DNA of 64,000 nucleotides from Camellia lanceoleosa (Eukaryota; Streptophyta; Magnoliopsida; Ericales; Theaceae): NCBI GenBank assembly GCA_025200525.1, contig JANUSC010000386.1, forward strand, positions 62,001-126,000, written 5' to 3'. Below are positions 35,833 through 47,178 of the stretch, in pieces. The notes beneath the pieces were generated by a model. That model searched no databases, had not been told where the DNA came from, and worked only from the letters and a program-made list of their open reading frames with translations. Every line of letters starts with the position of its first letter. Positions within the stretch are counted from its first letter, which is position 1. The position numbers and the translations under genes are program-made.

Positions 35833-36235
35833 TATTTCTAGTTCATAGATGTATTTCTAGCATACTTGTATATGAAATGGAAGGATTGTTCTCATCATTT
35901 TCCTTCTACTAGTTGCATAGCCATCAAAGCTACCCAGAAAATTAAAACAATATGCAAGACAGTAACTAAATTTTCAATAGGTATTGCAAAACTATTTCCA
36001 ACTCCATTCACAATGATATTATAAAAATCATATCAGAGTTCCTAGTTTACAACAATCACCCGATGTAAATACAAATGACAACTACCAATACAAAATTTTC
36101 AAAGAAAGAATTTCAAGAAAATGTTACAGCAATCATTCAACAAATAAGTTACCAAATCGTAAAAAATAAATAAATAAATAAATAAAAAGGGTTCACAATT
36201 TGTGTGCTCATACAGTTGTTGATCTAAGTTTGGCA
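35833..36235. other. AT-rich stretch without genes
   Basis: No coding potential is recognised. It ends with an ATAAATAAATAA run (36166-36185) just before the kinase fragment. Confidence 0.4.
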
Positions 36236-37520
36236 TGTCTCTAATGCTAACTTCGAAGAATATTGTCCTTCAATCTGTCCATCCATAATTGTTTGCAGCT
36301 TGTTTTTGTTGGAAAGAAGGGGCTTTGCCCAATCAACCAGGATGTGTTGCCCACTGGGCTGTTTGGTATCAAGTGCTCGTAAACCTGTCAATAGCTCCAG
36401 TAGCACAACACCAAAACCATACACATCACTCTTCACATATGAATGACCTGTTCAGAATGGTGCATGGACGTGTCAACTAATTCATTTTTCCACAATTCAA
36501 TTCTCTAAACTTTGAAATAGCAAGAATTAATGTTGATTTGTTGAGGTTATTTCCAATCACATCAAATATAGACTAATGAAAAATATATATATTCACCTGT
36601 TGCAATGTATTCTGGAGCAGCATAACCATATGTGCCCATAATTCAAGTTGTTACATGTGAGTTTCCACCTGAGGTCCCCAATTTTGCTAAGCCAAAATCT
36701 AAGATTTTTGCATTGAAGTTCAGTAAAAATCAAAAAACAAACAACAGAAGCTTTCAGAGGAAATATGTATCTACTAATTCATTTTTTTTTTTAAATATTT
36801 GTTTCAAGGGAAAATGAAAATGAAAAATCTCGTTATATCAATAGCATTTAGAGGAAATATGTATCTACATAACTATGATGGCGGTATTCTATTTATGTTG
36901 TTGAATTACGTGAGGAGAAGAAATGACAATCCCCATGTCCTAAAAAGTGTTTCGAGTCATTTCAAAAACTAACAGAAGTTGACATTGAGAAAACACAATT
37001 AACAGTAATCCAATTGTTCACAAACCATTTCTCAATTCTAGTTCAACTAATACTGAGATTGATTCCTGAGAGATCTCAGAGAGAGAGAGAGAGAGAGAGA
37101 GCATGGAATCATTCAACTGATGCTCACCCCGTCAAGCAGTATATCAGACGCTTTGAAGTCCCTGTAAATGATCTGCTTTTCAGAAGTGTGCAAGAAAGAA
37201 AGGTCCCGTGCAGCACCAATCCCTATTTTGAGCCACAGATCCCAAGAAAGTGAATCAACGGAAGAAGAACCCCCTAGACAACCAAAAAATCCAGTAATCA
37301 ATGCAATATAACTGTGGACCAGTAAAGTTTTTGTTTTTTTGTTTTATTTATTTATTTTTTTTCCACTCAAGTTGTTGCATCTAAAAAGATGGTTTTCTAA
37401 GCTTCCTTTCTGCATAAATTCATATACAGGTAAAAGCTCTTGATCCTCCCAATAGTACCCCAACAGCTTAACCAAGTTAGGATGGGAAAGTCTTCCTAAG
37501 AAATTCACTTCCAACTGCAT
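36236..37520 (-). pseudogene. Receptor-like cytoplasmic kinase (RLCK VII/PBL-like) gene fragment, four exons
   Basis: Four exon-like blocks lie in order on the minus strand. Block 1 (about 37520-37374) encodes [16 protein letters not shown] and [15 protein letters not shown]. Block 2 (about 37272-37122) encodes [14 protein letters not shown], keeping the catalytic Asp but with the usual Asn changed to Asp. Block 3 (about 36728-36600) encodes AKILDFGLAKLG and MGTYGYAAPEYIATG. Block 4 (36447-36236) encodes [18 protein letters not shown] and then HILVDWAKP. Introns separate them. Block 3 has an in-frame TGA where the family has Arg (CGA to TGA), and block 4 runs out of frame after LALE. The ATP-binding N-lobe and the C-terminus are missing. 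It lies inside a CACTA end, so capture of a host gene is likely, but this is inference. Confidence 0.75.
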
Positions 37521-37556
37521 TTTCAATTGAAGAAACAAATATACCATTAGATTCAT

Positions 37557-38720
37557 TCAAAATCATTTTATCATACACCTACTTCTATGACAAGTAGGTT
37601 TTTTTATCTGCGATTGCATGATGAATAAAGAATTCACTATTCATTTAGACCATTAGATTAGCTAAAAATAATTTTATCATAAGGTGTACATCAAAATAAA
37701 TTTTTGAAAACAGATAGTCACTTCTTAAATGAGTTTGCCTCAATCAATTATTAAAAGTTTTATTGTAAAGCACACGAGTACAATTGAGTAATAAATACCA
37801 TTAATTCATATGCACATTTCTTAACCTTAATAAGCTACCTAGTACTACCGGTTAATTATATCAGTTTTGATTGCACTAGAGATTGTCCAAAAGTAAACGG
37901 GAATAAGTAATTTGGTCACAAGCAATTGAAAATATGCATATGCATAAAGACTAGTATCATATGTTACAATTCAATAATGTGACTAAAGGGCATATATTAA
38001 TAGTGTTCAGAAAATTTATCAATTAATTATGAAGCTTACCATATAGTATGGCGTTCACAACAAAGAAGCCCCATAGATGATTACCAAAGCCAAGTACCAT
38101 GAGAATGGTGAAATGGAAAAATTAGTGAAACATAATCTTTTGTTAATCTTGCAACTGGTGGTCATGGTCTACATTTATAATGTTAACTATAGCCATAGGT
38201 CTAGTTAAAACAATCTGAACTGATAATGCTAGCCCGAAGGGTTGAGGTACAAACTCTGTAAGACTATAAGTTGACTGATTGTTTTCTCCGTATAGTAGGT
38301 TGGTTTGCTATGTTCTCACTTTTGTGTGGCTGGCTGCATTATTAATGGTAGGTTAGAATTTTCAAGCATAGTTCAAGCTAGTACTACCAAACCAAATATG
38401 CGTGAGACCAGTGACGGTTCAAGCAACTTTTAAATTTCAAAATCATCGCTAAAGTGAAGTTTGAACTCCATAGAGATGTAACCACAAGATAAAGAAAAGA
38501 TACAAAAGAAAGGATAACATGAAATTAATATAAAAATTCAGAACAATCTTATCTTATGATTAATAGTCATACATTACTTTTAGAATCAACGATTCTCAAC
38601 CCTAGTAATAAAAGAGACTCCATTTAACAAGTTTCATCACCGTATAACCATAACTTTGTTTTGTTAATTGATCAATTATAGAAATGAGACACAACTTACA
38701 CACGGTATCAATTGATCATT
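37557..38720. other. AT-rich DNA, no gene recognised
   Basis: I see no conserved protein on either strand. It may be intron or flanking DNA carried with the kinase fragment. Confidence 0.35.
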
Positions 38721-39350
38721 CTAAATGGAGTTTTTCTCGTAGGCTCCTTGATTTTTCTTATAAGTTTCTGTCAACATTTTATCTAATTTATGAGAACTGT
38801 AAGTCACTGTTGGGATTTGAAAACTAAAATTGGTTATCCAAAACAAGAGGCAGTTCAAAAGTGTTAATCTGGCTTCTTGTATTCTGGGAAATTGCACATT
38901 CAATTGTGCACCAATCATATAGTGTAAATTACAAATGAGACAATTAATTTTCATACTCTCAAACAGAGGAGAGATGGAAACAGAACCTGGAAACAACAAA
39001 GTAGAGAGAATTAGGCTTAGCTTGGATGGCAATTTTGGTAAATCCGAGCTTATCAACAGGCCAAAGCTCATCTCCAAAGAAGCTGCTAGTGTAGAGTACT
39101 TAGTCCCCAGCTGCTTTTGCAGCATTCCCACCACCCTCTACTGCCTAAAATCAACAAAGAATGCCCTCAAAGTGAGAGACAATTAACCAATGAAAAGACC
39201 CAGATTCTATTTCTATTCACAAGACTATAAAAAGTAATAATAATTGTAGATTGAAATGAAAGGGAAAGAAGTAAAAGAATGAAGCTCACAGTGATGGTGA
39301 CAGCACCACCAGTAATTAATTGTTGATTGAAATTAATTAAGTTGGCAGTT
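38721..39350 (-). pseudogene. Unrecognised exon-like segments
   Basis: On the minus strand, ITGGAVTIT (about 39330-39295) is followed by a GTGAGC donor-like site, a T-rich tract ending TTTTAG (near 39147), and then AVEGGGNAAKAAGD before a stop. A further SSFFGDELWPVDKLGF block follows in frame. This has the look of two host exons with an intron, but I do not recognise the family. The 137-codon open frame across it is probably chance. Confidence 0.3.
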
Positions 39351-39353
39351 AAA

Positions 39354-39356
<3 letters not shown>

Positions 39357-39406
<50 letters not shown>
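39357..39406. repeat. (GA)n microsatellite
   Basis: An uninterrupted GA dinucleotide run of roughly 48 bases. Confidence 0.95.
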
Positions 39407-39409
<3 letters not shown>

Positions 39410-40078
39410 GCAGTTAAATATGAAACCCCATTGAATCATTGGGTGCTACTTTGTTGCAGTTGAGCTTGACTTGTTTTGATTTGATCAAACTTGTAAGGTA
39501 GATAAGTTAAGGTTGAACATATTCCTAAACTGGAACTCAACTCAAACTCTGCTTGTGTCCTGCTTAGCATTTAATTTTTAAACAAGTGGTCTCAAGTTCA
39601 GAAAAAAAAGAGGGTGGTTGTAGACACCCCATTTTTGACCGTCCTCAAGACTTGGACGTCACCATTTGAACACTCGGTGATCATCCATGTTTGTGTTCGT
39701 TTTGAGTTCTTGGGGGTCTTGGCTATGTGCCTTACCTTAGGATCTCTGAACTTGCCCGGTCTATGCTTGGTTTTGCACCAAGGGCTTGTGTTTTGTACTT
39801 CTGAGGGTAGGAGGTGGGTTGTTAGCCATCCCTTAAACACACCGGCCATGGCTTACGGCCACCGGCCTTGTTTTCCTTTTATCGGCCATTGGTGATGGCC
39901 GGTCGGCTCTTTGTGTGGTCGGCCGACCATTTAGTTGGCTGATGGTCTCCTTTTATGGCCGGTACCACCTTTTTGCCTCTTCCAGGCATAGCACATGCCA
40001 GCTGTGCCAGCTGGAGTGCACGGACTTGTCCTCTATACAGCTGTATGGAGGAACTTACCCCTTTTGCACCCTTTTGGT

Positions 40079-40232
40079 CTAGCTTCTTGAGGAAGCTTGG
40101 ACCTTTGTCCTAGCTTCCTCAAGAAGCTTGCACCCCTGTCCCAGCTTCCTCAGGAAGCCTTCGCCCCTTTTCCTTAGCTTCCCTTAGAAGCCTTGACCCT
40201 TTTGTTAGCTTCTCTAAGAAGCTTAACACTTT
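40079..40232 (+). promoter_or_regulatory. U3 palindrome array upstream of the TATA box
   Basis: Five near-copies of AGCTTCYTYAAGAAGCYT occur in about 150 bp ending just before the TATA box. The same array occurs in LTRs A, B and the 3' LTR of C (62732-62873). Its place suggests an enhancer; this is inference. Confidence 0.55.
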
Positions 40233-40239
40233 GCCTTGT

Positions 40240-40247
40240 CTATATAT
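40240..40247 (+). promoter_or_regulatory. TATA box of the 5' LTR of element C
   Basis: CTATATATGGAGG lies directly after the palindrome array and 80 bp before a CT-rich tract. It is CTATATAAGGAGG at the matching site of the 3' LTR. Confidence 0.65.
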
Positions 40248-40750
40248 GGAGGCCTTCCTCCTCCTTTGAAGGGGTTCAGCAAAACTAGACCTAATTACAT
40301 ATATCTTTGATATATATCACCCTCTCTCTCTATATCTCCCTCTCTCTCTCTTGATTTGTGTGTGTTTGAGGGCCTAAAAGTGTAGTTTGTTCTTAGTTTT
40401 GCACTAGAACACATAGTATTACACCATTCTGTGAGTTGGGAGGTGTTGAGAGGTTGTTCTTCAAGTTTTGAGCTGGTTTTGATTAGAAGAAGCGGGCTGC
40501 ACTTGCTATTCTTGAAGTGTTCTTCAAGGGTAACACTTTTGCTTTATTTTCCCCAATCTTGCACTAGTCTTTAACCTATCTTGCATACTGATTTAAGCTT
40601 TGTGTATAACTGAAAAAAGTCTTGTATTTGCATGCTTAAGATACTTGATTAAGGTCATTTTGGTGTTGGGGGTTGACCTCCCCCTCTTAGGCCTTGTTTG
40701 GCCCTTTTTGTGCTCTCTTTGTTAAGCTTTGAATACTATTGTGTTTTGGC

Positions 40751-40835
40751 CTTCTCACCACCGAAATCCAGTGGATTTTCAGTGGTGATGAAGAGGGTTT
40801 GAGGTCTTGCATAGGGGAGGGACACCCCTCTCCCT
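40751..40835 (+). other. Conserved double stem-loop in LTR C
   Basis: The arm TCACCACCGAAATCCA pairs with TGGATTTTCAGTGGTGA (40755-40787, extended by CTTC...GAAG). A second, G/C-rich fold follows at 40812-40835 (AGGGGAGGG with CCCCTCTCCC). The positions match those in LTRs A and B. It lies about 500 bp after the TATA box, so it should be in the transcript. Confidence 0.6.
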
Positions 40836-43799
40836 TTGACTCGCTTTTGTTTGCATTTTTGGCTCATAAGGGTAGTATGCATGCTTAGTTGCTTTTGGCT
40901 CCATTTCAGAGGTTTTTGAGTGTTATTGGGTCATATTACATCTCTGTTTTTGGTTGGATTTATGCCACTTTGCATGCATAATATACTTGCTTTGCATTCC
41001 TCCTCTTTGCCTAGAAATGCATCTTGCCTTTAAGACCATCATGCATGCATGTTCTTGCCTAACTTTGTGAAGTTCTTGGTCATATTTCACCATGCTTGAG
41101 GTCTGTTAGGCACTGATTTGATCATATTTTCCATGTTTGGTATAGCCTCTTTGCATTTTGGCTTGTGAGCCTTTAGTGTGTGAGTCATGAGCATGCTTGA
41201 GTTGGGTTGTTCTAGTGATTTGGAATCATTTCTCAAGCCATTTGAGTCCCTAATCCATGCTTGTATGCTTGCATTCATCATCCTTTTCATGCCTTGAAGT
41301 GTTGTTCTTTTATGCCCTGAAATAGGTCTTAATGCATGCCTCTTGGTTTGTGTCCCTTAGCTGCCATATCAATGGGTTTTGGAGGTCCTTTTTGCATGCT
41401 AAAACTTTGTTTTGTATTGAAAAGTTCATGCTATGTTTGCTTGGGGTAAGTGTTGAGTAATCCTTTTTTTTTTTTTTTTGTGCCCTTGAATGCCTTCTAC
41501 CTTACACCCATCTCCTAGCATGTTTTGGCATCATTCTTCGCATGCTTTTCAGAGTTTAACATGAGTGTTTAATGTCCATGTATATCACCTTTGAGTGTTC
41601 TTGAGAGCAGCCTTCCATGCTTGGGTTTTTGGCTCATTGGTGTGCATGTTTGCATGAGCACTTGTCCATCATTTTTGGCACTTTTGGCCACTATTTTGGG
41701 GTGTGGCTGAGGCCTCCGATTTCAGTTTAAAACCACCCTTGTATATAGTTGCATACATAGCATGTTGCATGTTGCATTCCATTAGTTGCATGCTTGCATT
41801 ATGTCTTGTTTGCATATTGTTTAGTTAGTTGCATCACATAGTCTTGTTGCATGCTCGATATGTTCATGTTTAGCTTGCATGAATAGGTAGCATGGCATTG
41901 CATTAGGTGCATTACTTTGCATTGTATATGGCATACATCGCATTACATTTTGCTTGGTTTGGGGTGTCAAACCAAGTATGAGGATTGAGAATTGTTCGTA
42001 CTTGAAGTGACGAAACACGTTTCAATCCTCGGTCGCCAATGCCCTTGATCTCAACATGATAGGGCATTGGCACTCATTTTTTTTGTTGCATGCATTTACA
42101 TTGATTGGCAAACTTGGTGTCTTAGGCCATCATGCATTAGAATGCGTGATTGGTGGCTCGAGTACCAGGGGCCACACTCCCTTGAGTCCATAACATGATT
42201 GGGAGAGTGGCCATGCACACATTTGCTTGAAAATTCCATGCCATACACTGCTTGCCCTCTGCTGCTGTCAACTACAGCATTCTACAGGAATAAATTGCCG
42301 ACCAGCCATCTCTAGTGCCGACCGGCTAGAAGTGTCCAGCCGATGACTCCATCTTTAGTCGATAAGCCTGTTCCCATGGCCGGTGACCTTTTGTTCTAGC
42401 CGGTGGCACTCCACAGCACTCAGAAGGAAGCTCAAGTCAGTTCAGGAGACTCTCATAATTTTCAGAGGGGTGAGGCAATGTAAACAGAGGCAATAGTGGC
42501 ATAATACCGGGTTTTCGGGCAAGGCGGATCGAGCATGCATCATCTACGCATCCCGAGGCAGGGCTGCGGCCACCTTCCTTCTACATTTAATTTGTTAAAT
42601 AATTAGAAGTCCTGTAATAATTAATTTAGTAGTATTCCTTTGGTCGTGTAATATTTATTCGGACCCTCTGACCGAGGGCAATTGTGTAATAAGTGTGTGT
42701 GAGTGTGTGTATGTTTTCCAACCCCCACTTCTTTCTTCCCTTTTATTTACTAGCTTTCAATGGTTAATATTAGGACATATTCAAATTAGCATACCTTATG
42801 TTATGCATGTGTGCATTCATACATTTGTCTTGCATGCACCGGGCTCAGCGCATCATGCTAACTGCATTGTATTCCAATTCCAAATTAAATACGTGTTATC
42901 TGTTGCACTTCACATGCCATGTTTAGGATAGCCGAGCCTGTCTAGATTGCATCTTTGCATGTGTTGCATTAGCCATTTTAAAACATAAACTAGGATCATG
43001 CATATGATTACTAACTAGTTTCTATTTTGGCTTGGAGTACTCGGTAAGCATTTATGTTTTAGCATCCTTGCATGAGTGTGAGTGTTGCCATGATAGTATG
43101 CTTACCATGTGGCTATATGCTTACGTGTTATAACTGCATGAATGCCTGTGGGTGAAGGTTGGGTTACTTAAATTGGAACAATGCATTGAATGCAAGTTTT
43201 AAGCCCACTTGAGAGTGGCAAAAATTATATTTTCTAAGCCCACTTGAGGGTGGCAAAATTCACGTCTTAGCCTACTTGCAGGTAGCACCATTAAACCATT
43301 TTCAAATAAACAAACATGACATGTTTCGTTCCAATTTAGGCGACTTAGTCTATACTTTTTTGCTGTGCGCATCACGTAGTAAATCTAGGCTAATAACTGG
43401 AATAAGAACGCATAATGTTTTCAAAACTAGATATCATGGTTAGTAGAGGCCGATCTTCGGATCGGGCGAGAGGGGGTGCTCATAGTTGACCTTCCCCAAT
43501 CGTACCCAAGTTCCCGAGCCAAGGCAACTTTGGTGATGACGAACATGTGCCCTTAGGCAACGAGTCAGGGTTTCCTAAATTTCCCCAAAATAAAAATATT
43601 TAGGTGGCGACTCTGGATCTGGCAAAGCAGTCCATGTTTGGCACTTCTTTTCTAAAAATCTGTTTTTCTCAAAACGATTTGCCGGATTTGGACTCTTTGG
43701 TTCAGATTAAGAACCGTGACAATTTGAGTCCGAGCTGTAGTGAGCCCAATATGAACAGAACGGGGGTCCTCCTCCCGGGACGTTGGGGGGATATCTACA

Positions 43800-44511
43800 G
43801 TTTCTGGCAACTCTACTGGGGAGTTAGAGAACTTGACTCGAACTCATGATATCTTGCTTTGTCTACCCTTATGTGTTTCTTTGCATTGCATGTGCATTGG
43901 TGCACCTAGGACACCGTGTTTGCAATCTGCTATTCCTGAGCGGTTTGCCAGAGGCTGTGTGCCATAAGGCTTACTGGTTATGGGCTCTGCCAGTATGGGA
44001 ACACAAACCTCGGTTTTACCGGGGCACCCTTTTCGACCATTCGACCTAGTGCATATTCAGAATCCATAGTGACCATTCCAAGCTAGGACAGGCTACTTAC
44101 CCGATTATAGGTTGTTTGGAACCGCTGTGTGCGTAGTGAAACTCTAGTTCCTGACAAAATAGGACAGGGAAACCCTACCCCAACATAGCGGTGTTTTGGC
44201 TCTCTTTTACTTGCTATGTGCTTTTAGAGTGTATCTCTACAGGGAATGCGCGTATCAGTTTGCAAGTTTGGGCATCAGGCCTGCGGGCACCAGTGTTTTA
44301 AGGATCAATTATCTGCAGGTATTAGATTTGTTTTTGGGGGCAGTAATCTGGGAACAATGATCAACATCTGAGAATAGTGTATTCAGCTTATCAACTACGT
44401 GTTGTGATGCCCAACTATGTGTTGTGTGTTTATTTACGCTGTTATGCTGCCCGTTTTTTTGGTTGTCTATTTCCTTATTACTGCTTTATGTATTTTTTTG
44501 CTAGGTAGTTT
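43800..44511 (+). other. Primer-binding site and leader of element C
   Basis: GTTTCTGGCAACTCTACTGG directly follows the LTR. It is a C-to-T decayed form of the primer site seen in element A. The leader matches those of A and B and ends in a T-run followed by GCTAG just before gag. No gene is present. Confidence 0.7.
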
Positions 44512-47178
44512 AAGCACAATTGCTTCAGACCAAGCAGATACCCCCTAAGCACTCTGGAGAAGAGGTCGTCAACTCCGTCAATCTGAGGATCTGGTAGACG
44601 GACAACCAGTGTATCATTCTCTACCCTCAGTTACCAGACGGAGGGTAGTTAAGTAGAGGATATCAGTTCGACAGTGAGTTTAGAGGGCTTCGTCCACCCC
44701 ACCTAGGTATAGTCGGAATCAGAGTCCTGTTTCTCTCGCAGAAAGGGAACATATACCGGCAATACAGCTAGATCAGAGCAGTATGGCGAGTTTAGAGGAG
44801 ATGGTGCGCCGGCTCCAAGCGAGCATGAAAACTATGCAGCAAGACGCTGTTCGACAGGCGGAGTTCGCCAAACAACAGGCCACCATTATGACGGAACAAG
44901 CAGAATTAATCATAAGGCTATAGCAAGCCGGGGCATCTGCTTCACATCAAGCTCCTCCCCCACCAAGGGTTCCGATACTCGAGGAGACACCAAACGTCCA
45001 GAATATCCAAGAGGATACAGACGTTCCAACGGGGCCAGCTCCGCCCCTGATTCTACCACAACTATCCAAGGCACCCACGCCTGTCAATGTACCGGATTCT
45101 CCCTTCGAGTTCAAAGCGGACCCCACCGCATTAAAGCTGAGCAAGCTGGAAAAGATGTTTAAGAAATCCCGAAGGGTAAAGACCATCCTCGACATTGAGG
45201 ATAGGTATACCGACGCAGCTGTGACACTGCCAGATCGGTTCAAGATGCCACAAATTGATCGATTTGATGGGTCCGGGGACCCCATGGTGCACCTGAGGTT
45301 GTTTTAAGACATTTTAAGGCCGATGGGCCTCACCAGACTGCAGAAGCTGTCTCTGTTCGGTCGGACCCTGTCGGGTGTGGCGGCCATCTAGTACGCCAAA
45401 TTAGAAGATGATATCAAGAGAAACTGGGACGAGATGGCTGAGGCCTTCATTGCACAATACTCGTATAACACACAAATCGAGATTACGACCCGTGATCTTG
45501 AGACGACGAGACAGGAGGCTAAGGAGAGCTTCTCAGAATTTGTGACGCGCTGGAGGGCCAAGGCTTCAATGATAACCATTAGGCCAACGGATAAGGATCA
45601 AATACGGATGGTTGTGCGCAACCTCCAACCGAAACTGATGCAAAAAATGATCGTGCTCTCCTTCCCCACCTTTTCAGATTTGCATGAGATGGGAGTATAG
45701 ATTGAGGATGCCTTGAAGCAAGGCTTCATCGATAATGACAGAGAGCAACCCAGGAGAACCTTTAACCGCAACACCAATGCAGGCCCGAGCAGCGCTACAA
45801 CACAAGGGCCTCAGAAGTGAGTATGGTTACCACCATTCCCCCTCCAAGAACCATGGCAACCACGCCATTCTCCGGTGCATCCGGAAACAATACACAAACA
45901 GCCAAATACCCACCCAAAAACCAAAGAGCCTTTGCTCCACTATATATGCCCTTGTCCAAAGCTCTGGGGGTTTTAATCAGAAAAGGGCACTTGAAGCCCC
46001 TAGAGCCGTGGCCATTGCCGGAAAAACTTCCTCCTACCCACAACCCAGCCAAATATTGCGCATTCCACCAACAGCACAATCATGACACTGACCAATGCTA
46101 CCAATTACGTCATGAGATTCAAGATCTCATTGATAACGAGGTGATTATGCCTCCCGAAAAACCCAATGTCGCAACAAACCCTCTCCCAATGCACCACCAA
46201 GCTCTGCCTCCCAAAAGAATCAACTTTATCCAGACTGGGGTCATGCCTTACAATCCTAGCATATATATCACCCCATCCCACCTACCCAAGCCGGAGATGC
46301 TCCTTCCTGACTGCACTGACTTGTGCATGTTGGACATCTCCAGAACCCAACCCGATCCAATGGTGGTGATTGTCGAAGACAGAATAGGGGAAATTTTAGA
46401 GGGGAATGGGAGTGTTGAGTTAAAATCTGAGGAATCTGGGAGTTTTTCTGAGAAGGTATACAGTTCAAATGACTACATTCTATCAGTGGGCCAGGTTGGG
46501 CCGAACTTTGAATTGTCGGCAGGGGCAGAGCTTTGTATGATACAGGGGGATGAATCAGGTCAGAGGATAGATGACCTGGCTGCTGTGGAAGGGGACTTGG
46601 CTGACTTCCAATTTTTCAACGAACAAGGCCCAGGGGACATGGCCGTCAACTGGTCAGATTTCGAAGAATCAGTAGAGGCCATCGGGTGGCTTGATGACTT
46701 ACTAGACGTTGTCAAAGAATCTCAGTTGGAACAGGGCCCGGCAGGGGCAAGAATAACAGTGGTGGCCGGAAGGGCCGAAAATCAGGATACATCACCGGAG
46801 AGTGTCGGTGTCAAGAATTTTGCTCAGGATTGGAGCATTTTGAATACAGGAATCGTTGAACAAACAGCTGTACTGACGCAGTTGGAACAGGAAAGGTTTG
46901 GGGATTCTGAGCGATTCAGGAAAACTAAAGCCCACGTGGGGACTGAAACTGCTGTGTGCGCAGGGACAGAGAATGCTGCGAGCATACGGATGGAGGGTAC
47001 TGCGAGTACGAGAACAGTCATACCAGAGCCGGATAGGTGTCTATCGGCTGCCGATGGAATGTGGTGGGAGGACGATGATTTGTGTCTTGCCCACACAGAT
47101 AAGGATTGGGGGAGTAACCAACTAGATGATACCTGGTACATCGGCGAAGTCGACCATATGACTAGGAGTGGACGGTAG
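44512..47178 (+). pseudogene. gag, element C, many nonsense codons
   Basis: This is homologous to gag of elements A and B. Stops include TAG in AAGTAGAGG (44653), TAG in CTATAGCAA (44921), TAA at 45305-45307, TAG for Trp at 45388-45390, and TAG for Gln at 45698-45700. A frameshift lies near 45800. The part from 45817 is open for 453 codons and holds the zinc-knuckle-like KYCAFHQQHNHDTDQCYQLR and a long acidic tail with a CLSAADGMWWEDDDLCLAHT segment. It ends at a TAG (47176-47178) where elements A and B have Tyr. Most other stops are Gln-to-TAG or Trp-to-TAG changes. Confidence 0.82.

Larger units (their letters stand above)
35385..39618. mobile_element. CACTA transposon end and probable body, right end not seen
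   Basis: The left end starts CACTACAACAAAATTG directly inside an integrase gene and is followed by inverted and direct subterminal motifs (TTACGGC, ATGCCGT, ACGACATGC), as in CACTA DNA transposons. No transposase is visible and no matching GTAGTG-type end is found before 39618, where element C starts. The other terminus may lie beyond element C, outside the window. The span given is therefore an upper guess. Confidence 0.5.
39619..43799 (+). repeat. 5' LTR of element C (4,181 bp)
   Basis: It begins TGTAGACACC and ends GATATCTACA, directly before the primer site. Order of features: GGCCGG cluster (39841-39965), AGCTTC/GAAGCT palindrome array (40079-40232), TATA box (40240-40247), CT-rich tract (40321-40360), the stem-loops (40751-40835), a T-run (41466-41480), and a second GGCCGG cluster (42296-42410). 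Its first 1.7 kb matches the 3' LTR at 62271. By eye, differences are denser in the first 250 bp than further in. No protein is encoded. Confidence 0.88.

Noticed and set aside
38721..39134. A 137-codon minus-strand frame as a gene
   Set aside because: It crosses a likely intron-exon joint and has no recognisable domain; only the exon-like blocks are kept at low confidence.
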